Shown one piece after another: positions 1 through 5,564 of a stretch of 6,240 nt of DNA; position 1 is the stretch's first letter, and every line of letters begins with the position of its first letter. Origin of the DNA: Cyanobacteriota bacterium (GTDB taxonomy: Bacteria > Cyanobacteriota > Cyanobacteriia > Leptolyngbyales > Leptolyngbyaceae); assembly GCA_027482985.1 (NCBI GenBank), contig JAIXVO010000814.1, positions 1 to 6,240 on the forward strand, in the 5' to 3' direction. The translations under genes and the position numbers were made by a program. The notes beneath the pieces were generated by a model. That model saw only the letters and a list, made by a program, of their open reading frames with translations, had not been told where the DNA came from and ran no database searches.

Positions 1-33
1 AGAATTTTAATAATCTTTCACACGCATTCCGGT

Positions 34-153
34 TAGATACATCATCTCTTTATATTTATCTACAATGAACTAAGAGCAAATAAAATCTAGCCCCTTAATT
101 TTTCTCTCCTACATCGATCTGGCAGTCTTAGAGGAATGGATGATATGTATCTA
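34..153. repeat. imperfect inverted repeat, 13-nt arms
   Basis: The left arm at 34-46 (TAGATACATCATC) is matched by the reverse complement at 139-153, which carries one 2-nt insertion (AT at 145-146). The arms enclose about 92 nt of AT-rich DNA with no gene. It could be a paired operator site, a remnant of a small mobile element or chance in AT-rich sequence. I saw no target-site duplication or transposase. Confidence 0.3.
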
Positions 154-219
154 GAACGTTGATTCATCATGGATTTTGAGCAATTAGGCTGAGTTTCCTT
201 CTGGAGACCCAAGCCGACG

Positions 220-248
220 CTGAAAGTTTCTCTCATCTAGCGTTTAAA
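220..248 (+). promoter_or_regulatory. weak sigma-70-like promoter candidate for the glycosyltransferase
   Basis: CTGAAA at 220-225 (4 of 6 to TTGACA) and TTTAAA at 243-248 (4 of 6 to TATAAT) are separated by 17 nt. Transcription would start near 255, leaving about 75 nt of leader before the ATG at 330. It would also put the alternative TTG start at 258 almost at the transcript end, which favours the ATG. Both boxes are weak, so this is a low-confidence call. Confidence 0.25.
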
Positions 249-329
249 TCAGCACTGTTGCTTCGAGAAAATGATCAACCATGCCAGCCTGTAGACAGTC
301 ATCTAATTCCGCATTCCAGGTTTCAGCAA

Positions 330-1511
330 ATGATTAAAGTACTTTCCCTATTTCCTTCTTATTGCAACAACATGGCGATCAGCCAAGTTTTCTATCAGGT
401 TTGCTCGTCCTGGGAAGGATCAGACCTATCCGCTCATATGATTGTTGCTAGCTGTGAGGAAAATTTGAGACGGCCGAATTTAACGGAAGCGATTCCACCC
501 CTCTGGCATTGGTACTACTACAAGTTTAGAGATTACCAGCGGAAAGCAGAAACCTTGTTTTTGAAGAAGTTCAAAGATTTTGATGCGGCCTATCTCTGGC
601 CTGGTGTATCAATCGAAACTTTGGCTTTAGCGAAGGCATCAGGAAAACCTATTTTTGTAGAACAGGTAAACTGCTTTACTGGCTATGCCAAAAGCATTCT
701 TGATCAAGCCTACTTAGAGTTAGGTCTAGAACCTGCTCATAACATTAGTCAAGACCTAGTTCAGTGTGAGCTAGTAGTAAATCAGTTAGCGGACTTTTTG
801 ATTTGTCCCAGCCAGCAAGTATCCCAAAGCTTTTTAGCGGCAGGAGTGCCTGCCCACAAAATAATTACGACGAGTGAAGGGTGGTGTCCTGAACGGTTTC
901 CCTATTTATTGAGCCATCAATCCATGCCGCAGTTACCCACACAGGAGCAGGAACTGACGGTGGTTTTCATTGGCAACGATAGTATTCGGAAAGGCTTACA
1001 TCACCTGCTAGAGATCTGGCAAAAGGCCAATATTAAAGGCAAGTTGATTATCGTCGGGCAGTTAGATCCAATTGTCGCCCAACGGTATGGAGAGGTCTTA
1101 TCGCGGTCTGACGTGCAGCACATGGAAGCGAATCCTAACTATGCTGAAGTCTATCGGCAGGCTGATTTGTTTGTGCTGCCGAGTTTGGAAGAAGGCAGTC
1201 CATTGGTGACCTATGAAGCGATGGCCCACGGGTTGCCCGTCTTAGCTTCACCGATGGGGGCAGGTGGCATTGTCCGCGATGGGATCGACGGATTTGTGAT
1301 TCCACTCGCAGAAGAAGAGCGCTGGGTAGACGCATTAGTTGAGTTAGCGACCGATCGCGATTTGCGCTGGCAAATGGGAGCAGCAGCACGGCAACAAGCT
1401 GAATACTTCACCTGGGACAAAGTCGCCTTGCGTCGGGCTGACCTGATGCTGCAAGCCTTATCTCACCGCCGACCACAACACCCATCTCAACAACTGGCGA
1501 TCGCGTCCTAA
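330..1511 (+). CDS. GT4-family glycosyltransferase (GT-B fold)
   Basis: This 393-residue protein most likely transfers a sugar from an activated nucleotide donor to a cell-surface glycan or other acceptor at the cytoplasmic face. The acceptor cannot be read from the sequence. The N-terminal Rossmann half opens with MIKVLSLFPSYCNNM. The C-terminal half begins near residue 209 (LTVVFIGND) and contains the donor-phosphate-binding R220-K221-G222 and the family's E-x7-E motif (E288 to E296, in EEGSPLVTYEAMAHGLPV). A GGIVRDGIDGFVI segment follows, typical of GT4 enzymes. The length is normal for the family. The frame is open back to a TTG at 258, but the ATG at 330 fits the conserved N-terminus better, although its ribosome binding site is weak (AGG at 318-320). 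Base composition is AT-richer than its neighbours and the only HIP1 site lies in the last codons (1497-1504), which hints at a different origin. Its 3' end overlaps the convergent MBL gene by 4 nt. Family is confident; substrate is unknown. Confidence 0.9.
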   Translation: MIKVLSLFPSYCNNMAISQVFYQVCSSWEGSDLSAHMIVASCEENLRRPNLTEAIPPLWHWYYYKFRDYQRKAETLFLKKFKDFDAAYLWPGVSIETLALAKASGKPIFVEQVNCFTGYAKSILDQAYLELGLEPAHNISQDLVQCELVVNQLADFLICPSQQVSQSFLAAGVPAHKIITTSEGWCPERFPYLLSHQSMPQLPTQEQELTVVFIGNDSIRKGLHHLLEIWQKANIKGKLIIVGQLDPIVAQRYGEVLSRSDVQHMEANPNYAEVYRQADLFVLPSLEEGSPLVTYEAMAHGLPVLASPMGAGGIVRDGIDGFVIPLAEEERWVDALVELATDRDLRWQMGAAARQQAEYFTWDKVALRRADLMLQALSHRRPQHPSQQLAIAS

Positions 1512-2227
1512 GCGTCGGTCAAGCTCTGTTGTAAGTGCTGATAACCATCAGCCAAGGCCAGTTTGCCCCGTAAAAAGCCAGTATGGGCACCGGGGCAAAT
1601 CCAGTGCAGCGTTGCATCCGTGAATTCATCGATCAACCGTTGGACGTGACGCTGCTGGCGCGGCCAGTGGAAGGTTTTGGCGGTTTTAATTGGGGCCAAA
1701 GTGCCTTGAGGAGTGGGTAACAGATGTCTCCCGGTAAACAACACGCCGCCAAAGCCACTGTGGTAGAGGCAAGCGGAACCGGGGGTATGTCCAGGTGTCC
1801 AGAGGGCGCGAGTCGCAGGCGTGAGGGCGAAGTCTTGGGTAAAGGGGATGACGGGCGTACTCGGTAAGAGATAGGCTTCCTGTTCCTGGAGGACGATCGC
1901 GCAGCCCAGGGATTTTTGAATAACCTGCGCTTGGCCGATACTGTCGCGATGGGTGAGAAAGAGGAACTGCACGCCCCCCTGTTGCGCCAGGAAGGTTTGA
2001 GTTGGCTCATCCCAAGCGGGACAATCAATTAAGATATTCACACTTTCCATCAGGAAATAAGCGGTTCCGCCCAGGGTGTCGCGATTAGGGGGAAAGGCGT
2101 AGAGGGTATGGGGGCGATCGCCAGCGGTCGCAGTTAAGACTAGGCGAGGCGGTTTGGTGGGGCGGGGGGTGGCAGAGGATGAAGTCACGGCAATAAAATT
2201 TGGGCGAGTGTTCGCGAATTCCGACAA
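1508..2227 (-). CDS. MBL-fold metallo-hydrolase-like protein with degenerate metal site
   Basis: The 239-residue protein has a metallo-beta-lactamase fold but probably does not bind the usual two metals. Fold markers are visible in order: the strand NILIDCP (64-70), the LFLTH motif ending at H93, TPGHTPGS around H147, the FTG strand at 165 and CPGAHTG near 212. In the canonical T-H-x-H-x-D-H motif only H93 remains; the second His is D95, the Asp is I97 and the last His is G98. The bridging Asp expected in FTGD is R167. H147 remains, and H215 is shifted one place from the usual PGH. From memory, related cyanobacterial proteins share the THR and TGRHLLP pattern, so this would be a conserved variant and not decay; I could not check. 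The first 35 or so residues look unstructured. The start is uncertain: TTG at 2227 gives the longest frame and GTG at 2188 is the alternative, neither with a good ribosome binding site. Function is unassigned. Confidence 0.8.
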   Translation of the reverse strand: MSEFANTRPNFIAVTSSSATPRPTKPPRLVLTATAGDRPHTLYAFPPNRDTLGGTAYFLMESVNILIDCPAWDEPTQTFLAQQGGVQFLFLTHRDSIGQAQVIQKSLGCAIVLQEQEAYLLPSTPVIPFTQDFALTPATRALWTPGHTPGSACLYHSGFGGVLFTGRHLLPTPQGTLAPIKTAKTFHWPRQQRHVQRLIDEFTDATLHWICPGAHTGFLRGKLALADGYQHLQQSLTDA

Positions 2228-2247
2228 ATCCGATTAACATAATTGCT

Positions 2248-2275
2248 TTGACAGTCTGCCCCAGGTCTACATCAT
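2248..2275 (+). promoter_or_regulatory. sigma-70-type promoter candidate for the site-2 protease
   Basis: A perfect -35 box TTGACA (2248-2253) is followed after 16 nt by CATCAT (2270-2275, 4 of 6 to the -10 consensus). It lies in the 96-nt gap between the divergent MBL and protease genes and points toward the protease, giving a predicted leader of about 40 nt. I found no comparably good promoter for the MBL gene on the other strand of the gap. Confidence 0.45.
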
Positions 2276-2323
2276 GCTTGAGGCGATCACTGGCAAAGGC
2301 ACAGTTCATTTCAGCGAAGGCGA

Positions 2324-3826
2324 ATGCACCCCCTATTTCTCCTGTTTTTACTGGGACTCACCACCTACTTTATCGTGCAGCGGGTATCGAGTGTGACCCG
2401 AACGCCCGTCTGGTTACTGTGGCTGGTGGCGATGCTACCCGCTTTTATCTGGAGTGGTTGGGCGATCGCCAATGCTGATCGCCGCACTCCACCGCCGGCC
2501 TATCTCGTGATTGCGCCGCTGGTGGGATGTTTGGTGCTGTACTGGACCCTGATTCAATGGGGGCGCATTACGCCCACCGAATCCGACTCCAATCAGCCTG
2601 CCGCTGCCAGTGCCCCCACGACGCTGGAACCCCCTCCCGCACTGCCCCCCGCCAAACCCATCGATCCATCAGAAGAGCGGGATTTGCAAACCTGTTTTCC
2701 CTGGTCGATCTACTATTTGCAGGACATCGAATATCGACCCCAGGCTGTCATTTGTCGCGGACAACTGCGCAGTCAGCCGGAAGTCGCTTACCGCACCATC
2801 CAGGCCAATGTGCAGGAACATTTCGGCGATCGCTTTTTGGTCGTGTTTCAGGAAGGACCGAACGGCAAACCCTTTTTTGCGTTGGTGACTAATCCTTACT
2901 CCAAGCAGACCGCCGGACGTTTAAGCCAGGAAATGCCGACTCGTCCGGTGTTGGCCATCACGCTATTGGTGATCACCTTTTTCACCACCTGCTTTGCCTG
3001 GTTACAAATTGCAGGCAAGTTGGGGTCGGGCAACGCCGCTCTTCCAGTCCTGGAAACGGTGGTTCAGGGCTTACCCTATGCGATCTCGCTGCTCCTGATT
3101 CTGGGATCGCATGAACTGGCGCATTACTTTGCCGCCCGCCGCTATAAAATTCGGGCGACTTTGCCCTATTTCATCCCTGTCCTGCCGCTGCCCTGGTTTC
3201 CGTTTGGGACGTTTGGGGCCTTCATCCAATTGCGATCGCCCATTCCCAACCGCAAAGCCCTGTTTGATGTGGGTATTTCCGGACCGCTGATGGGCTTTGC
3301 GATCGCCTTACCTCTGCTGATCTGGGGATTGGCTCACTCGGAAGTGGTGCAAATGCCGGAAACGCCCCAGTTATTCAACTTTCAGGCGTTTGATCCCAAG
3401 TTTTCTTTGCTTCTCGCCTTACTCAGTAAGTTGATGTTAGGCGGCGTGTTGACCTCGGAACAAGCGATTAAGATGCACCCTGTCGCTGTCGCCAGTTGCT
3501 TGGGGTTAGTCGTCACCGCGTTTAATCTGATGCCCGTCGGTCAACTGGATGGGGGGCATATTGTGCATGCCATGTTGGGGCAGCGATCAGGCGCAATGGT
3601 CGGACAAATTGCCCGTATCCTCCTGCTGTTGCTGTCCTTTGCCCAGCGTTACCTGATGCTGTGGGCGATCATTCTGTTCCTGATTCCCGCCAACGACGAA
3701 CCCGCCCTGAATGATGTGACGGAGCTGGATAATCGCCGCGACTTATGGGGCATCCTCTCCCTGGCAATTCTGCTCCTGATCATTCTGCCCACCCCGACCC
3801 CGTTAGCAAAGCTTTTGAACATTTGA
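2324..3826 (+). CDS. EGY-like site-2 protease (M50 intramembrane zinc metalloprotease)
   Basis: This 500-residue membrane protein is predicted to cleave substrates within or next to the membrane. Catalytic motifs are intact: HELAH (H263, E264, H267) for zinc binding and catalysis in one membrane segment, and N401-LMPVGQL-D409-GG as the second zinc-binding motif. About nine membrane segments can be picked by eye: roughly 3-20, 29-49, 59-79, 207-228, 250-270, 313-337, 385-403, 428-455 and 474-490. The first three precede a proline-rich linker (83-113) and a soluble region (114-200). That region contains GQLRS (146-150), which resembles the GNLRG motif of plant chloroplast EGY proteases. No PDZ domain is seen, in contrast to RseP/SpoIVFB-associated forms with PDZ. 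The ATG at 2324 is preceded by AAGG (2317-2320). The substrate is unknown; the gene does not sit beside an obvious anti-sigma factor. The coiled-coil gene follows 95 nt downstream and may be co-transcribed, since no terminator is evident between them. Confidence 0.92.
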   Translation: MHPLFLLFLLGLTTYFIVQRVSSVTRTPVWLLWLVAMLPAFIWSGWAIANADRRTPPPAYLVIAPLVGCLVLYWTLIQWGRITPTESDSNQPAAASAPTTLEPPPALPPAKPIDPSEERDLQTCFPWSIYYLQDIEYRPQAVICRGQLRSQPEVAYRTIQANVQEHFGDRFLVVFQEGPNGKPFFALVTNPYSKQTAGRLSQEMPTRPVLAITLLVITFFTTCFAWLQIAGKLGSGNAALPVLETVVQGLPYAISLLLILGSHELAHYFAARRYKIRATLPYFIPVLPLPWFPFGTFGAFIQLRSPIPNRKALFDVGISGPLMGFAIALPLLIWGLAHSEVVQMPETPQLFNFQAFDPKFSLLLALLSKLMLGGVLTSEQAIKMHPVAVASCLGLVVTAFNLMPVGQLDGGHIVHAMLGQRSGAMVGQIARILLLLLSFAQRYLMLWAIILFLIPANDEPALNDVTELDNRRDLWGILSLAILLLIILPTPTPLAKLLNI

Positions 3827-3910
3827 TAGACTCTCTGGACTGACTCCGCTAGACTTTGGGCAGATGAAACACCCCGCTGGAGTGCCAGTGCCAGAGGCAG
3901 CATGGCCGAG

Positions 3911-3916
3911 AAGGAG
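3911..3916 (+). promoter_or_regulatory. strong ribosome binding site fixing the coiled-coil gene start
   Basis: AAGGAG sits 5 nt before the ATG at 3922, a near-ideal Shine-Dalgarno that settles the start of the coiled-coil gene. The 95-nt gap before it also contains two copies of TAGACT (3827-3832 and 3850-3855); their meaning is unknown. Confidence 0.8.
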
Positions 3917-3921
3917 CCGCA

Positions 3922-4377
3922 ATGTCGCAGAATGTAACGCAATGGTTGGATGAGATTAAAGCCCTCAAGCACCAGTTGGCTGAGGCTCGTCGGGAGCGGG
4001 AAGAAGCCTATGCCAGCGCGATTAACTGGCAGCGGCTCTACGAAACAGAAGCGCAACAGCGGCGCATTGAAGCAGCGCAGGCAAAACAACTGCTAGAAGC
4101 GGTACAGCAAGAGGTGCGCCAACTCAAAGTCGGTGTCCAGGTGCCCGATCTCGGTGAAACGCCCAATTTGGTAGCCATTCAGACTCAAGTCGCCGCATTA
4201 CAGACTGAAGTCGAGGTGCGATCGCACCTGATTCAAGCACTCGTCGCCTGCGATCGCCTGACGCAAGCGCTGGAAACGGAACAAGCCACCCATGCCCAAA
4301 CCCGCAAAAGCCTGACGACTGCGCTAGGGGATGCCATTGACGCGATCGCCAAAGGCAAATCACCCAGTAAAGAGTAG
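3922..4377 (+). CDS. small coiled-coil hypothetical protein
   Basis: The 151-residue product is soluble, with no signal peptide or membrane segment. It is rich in Ala, Gln, Glu, Arg and Leu in heptad-like spacing. A first helical stretch covers about residues 8-70. It is broken by a Gly/Pro-containing segment (71-83, GVQVPDLGETPNL), and a second helical stretch runs from about 84 to 130. The tail is polar (KGKSPSKE). This architecture suggests a helical hairpin or an oligomerising scaffold, but no catalytic motif or named family is recognisable. Three HIP1 sites lie in its second half (4218, 4250 and 4342), so the codon context is native. The start is well fixed by AAGGAG. It follows the site-2 protease in the same direction and precedes a likely terminator, so it is the last gene of that unit or stands alone. 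Confidence 0.82.
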   Translation: MSQNVTQWLDEIKALKHQLAEARREREEAYASAINWQRLYETEAQQRRIEAAQAKQLLEAVQQEVRQLKVGVQVPDLGETPNLVAIQTQVAALQTEVEVRSHLIQALVACDRLTQALETEQATHAQTRKSLTTALGDAIDAIAKGKSPSKE

Positions 4378-4382
4378 AATTT

Positions 4383-4420
4383 ATCACGCTCTCAACGCTA
4401 GCTGTGCGTGATTTTCTCTC
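4383..4420 (+). terminator. likely intrinsic terminator after the coiled-coil gene
   Basis: ATCACGC (4383-4389) pairs perfectly with GCGTGAT (4406-4412), giving a 7-bp stem with a 16-nt loop. It is followed at once by a T-rich run (TTTTCTCTC, overlapping the stem end at 4412). It begins 5 nt after the coiled-coil gene's stop. The large loop makes it imperfect, but position and sequence fit termination of the protease/coiled-coil unit. Confidence 0.55.
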
Positions 4421-4593
4421 ATACCACCCAAACTCAATTCTAGGGGCGATCTCAACAACGTCTCATCGCCAGCATCAATGTGCAGTCCCAGCGTGGCCCC
4501 CAAGCTCAGAATTTTGGTTCTCAACCAGAGTCTTGCGCTACCACCAGACTGATGGATTGAAGGTAGCCCGAAATTGCAAGCAGGAGAGAGCAA

Positions 4594-4622
4594 TTGACAG
4601 CAACCTAAAAGCCTTTTACAGT
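4594..4622 (+). promoter_or_regulatory. sigma-70-type promoter, 17-nt spacer
   Basis: A perfect -35 box TTGACA (4594-4599) and TACAGT (4617-4622, 4 of 6 to TATAAT, with the key T, A and final T kept) are separated by exactly 17 nt. It is the best promoter-like pair I found in the window. Transcription would start near 4630 and run toward the lipoprotein operon, about 280 nt away, or make a short non-coding RNA. Confidence 0.5.
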
Positions 4623-4830
4623 CAAAGCCTGACCCCAATTTAGAAGTGATCATCGAGCAGTGCTGCTGTTACCACAGGGTTGCGCGATCGCTGATCATAA
4701 ACCGCCAGCAAGTTGCGATAAATCTTAACAAAGGGGAAATCTCTCGGAAGTCAGACCGCAAGAGCCTGGTGGCAGTGGCAGAATCGAAAGGAATCAGTAG
4801 CCTGTTTATCAGTTTCTTATCTTTTCTGCC

Positions 4831-4836
4831 TAAAAT
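4831..4836 (+). promoter_or_regulatory. possible proximal -10 element for the lipoprotein operon
   Basis: TAAAAT matches the -10 consensus at 5 of 6 positions and would give a leader of about 70 nt before the ATG at 4911. No good -35 box lies 16-18 nt upstream, so it would need an activator or an alternative sigma factor. AT-rich sequence nearby makes a chance match plausible. Confidence 0.25.
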
Positions 4837-4898
4837 TTACAAGTATTTTGCTCCATGTGGAGTGTTCTCATCAACCTGTTCTAGTTGTCCATTCGCAC

Positions 4899-4903
4899 AG
4901 GAG
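4899..4903 (+). promoter_or_regulatory. ribosome binding site fixing the first lipoprotein start
   Basis: AGGAG lies 7 nt before ATG 4911. It decides the start against the in-frame TTG at 4848, which would bury the signal peptide behind 21 extra residues. Confidence 0.75.
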
Positions 4904-4910
4904 ATCCCCC

Positions 4911-5564
4911 ATGAACTTCGATCGCTGGCGTAAGATCATCGCCCCTTTATTCCTTTGCCTGCTGTTGTTAGTGACCGCGTGTGCGCCTCAAACCTCGCGC
5001 TATGACCAGGTGCAAAAAGAAACAACCCAGCGGGGAGCCGCTCCCGCAGTGGCGAAACAGGCCGAGCAAGGATCAACCTTTAATCAACTCTTTCCCAAGT
5101 CAGTGAAGGGCTACAAGGGCTACGAAGTCGTGCCCACCCAGGAGAAGAAAGGCTTCGCAGAATACAAAGTCAAAGACAAAGAGGGCAAGACCGTCGCCAT
5201 GCTCTCGATTAACGACACGACTAGCGTGCCTGCCGCCGCTGCCAAATATCAAGCCGCCACCGATCAGATCGCGGGCTACCCAACTGTAGAACAGGGCACG
5301 ACCACGACTGGCTTACTGGTGAATGGTTATCAGGTGAAAGTGTTGTCGCGGGAGGCCGCTTTTACGAAGAGCGATCGCGTCGCCTGGTTACAAGCCTTTG
5401 ATCTGAAACAACTGGCGCAACTGAAGCCCGCTTTAGCTCCCACCGCCAGCGCCCAACCCCTCACTACCCCCAGCCTCAAACCAGAACCCGCTGGCGGCTA
5501 TTACAACACCCGCCCCATCGAACCTCAAGGTCTGCCCAACCTGACCCCCCAACCCGCAGGTTAA
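4911..5564 (+). CDS. cyanobacterial lipoprotein, paralogue 1 (proline-rich tail)
   Basis: The 217-residue product is an exported lipoprotein. A basic N-terminus (MNFDRWRK) leads into a hydrophobic core (I9-L20) and the lipobox V21-T22-A23-C24, where C24 would be lipidated. A short linker includes SRYDQVQKETTQ (29-40). The globular domain runs from about 58 to 172. Its hallmarks are PTQEKKGFAEYK (75-86), GKTVAMLSINDT (92-103) and the end segment QVKVLSREAAFTKSDRVAWLQAFDL (141-165). A proline-rich tail (173-217) has no counterpart in the next gene. I do not recognise the domain; no catalytic residues stand out, so a binding or envelope-structural role is a guess. The frame extends back to a TTG at 4848, but ATG 4911 has AGGAG (4899-4903) 7 nt upstream and gives a textbook signal peptide. 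It is the first gene of an operon with the next two. Confidence 0.88.
   Translation: MNFDRWRKIIAPLFLCLLLLVTACAPQTSRYDQVQKETTQRGAAPAVAKQAEQGSTFNQLFPKSVKGYKGYEVVPTQEKKGFAEYKVKDKEGKTVAMLSINDTTSVPAAAAKYQAATDQIAGYPTVEQGTTTTGLLVNGYQVKVLSREAAFTKSDRVAWLQAFDLKQLAQLKPALAPTASAQPLTTPSLKPEPAGGYYNTRPIEPQGLPNLTPQPAG

Larger units (their letters stand above)
1..329. other. AT-rich upstream intergenic region
   Basis: I see no convincing gene here. The stretch is AT-rich compared with the genes to its right and contains no HIP1 octamer. The only short ATG frames encode 7-8 residues (136-162 and 169-192) and have no family signature. It contains an imperfect inverted repeat (34-46 against 139-153) and a weak promoter-like pair just before the glycosyltransferase gene, both listed separately. 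It presumably holds the 5' control region of that gene. The left edge could also be the end of an unseen upstream transcription unit. Confidence 0.6.
4378..4910. other. 533-nt intergenic region: terminator, promoter and long leader
   Basis: I find no convincing gene here. Open frames exist on both strands (for example 4404-4643 and 4646-4933 on +, 4384-4653 on -), but they have no ribosome binding site, no family signature and atypical composition. The stretch holds, in order, the terminator at 4383-4420, a small perfect hairpin TGGTT-CTC-AACCA (4515-4527), a second 5-bp inverted repeat AGTCT/AGACT (4529-4533 with 4546-4550), a TTGACA promoter at 4594-4622, one HIP1 site (4684-4691) and a possible second -10 box at 4831-4836. 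If the promoter at 4594 drives the lipoproteins, the leader is about 280 nt, which leaves room for a regulatory RNA element or a separate small RNA. I recognise no known riboswitch or RNA family. Confidence 0.5.

Noticed and set aside
136..192. Two tiny ATG frames (136-162 and 169-192) as leader peptides
   Set aside because: They encode only 8 and 7 residues. There is no run of regulatory codons and no attenuator-like structure next to them, so nothing distinguishes them from chance.
258..329. N-terminal extension of the glycosyltransferase from TTG 258
   Set aside because: The extra 24 residues do not fit the GT-B fold, which starts at MIKVLSLFPSY. No ribosome binding site is seen at 258.
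2200..2478. Alternative + frame across the MBL/protease divergent region
   Set aside because: It overlaps the start of the MBL gene and the protease N-terminus in another frame. It is a shadow frame with no conserved motif.
3649..4089. 146-codon frame on - spanning the protease end and the coiled-coil gene
   Set aside because: It is antisense to two well-supported genes and its protein has no recognisable features.
4404..4643. 79-codon open frame on + in the intergenic region
   Set aside because: It starts inside the probable terminator hairpin region, has no ribosome binding site, and its protein (rich in Ser, His, Trp and Cys) shows no domain or conserved pattern.
4384..4653. 89-codon open frame on - across the same region
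   Set aside because: No ribosome binding site or recognisable motif. It overlaps the terminator and the + strand promoter, so it looks like a chance frame.
4441..4800. tRNA, riboswitch or known small RNA in the long intergenic region
   Set aside because: I looked on both strands for a T-loop GTTCRANYC pattern and for familiar cyanobacterial small-RNA motifs and found none. Only generic small hairpins are present.
4848..4910. N-terminal extension of the first lipoprotein from TTG 4848
   Set aside because: It would place 21 residues before a perfectly formed signal peptide, while ATG 4911 has a well-spaced AGGAG.
4646..4933. 95-codon open frame on + running into the lipoprotein gene
   Set aside because: It overlaps the well-supported lipoprotein start in another frame and has an unlikely composition with no family signature.
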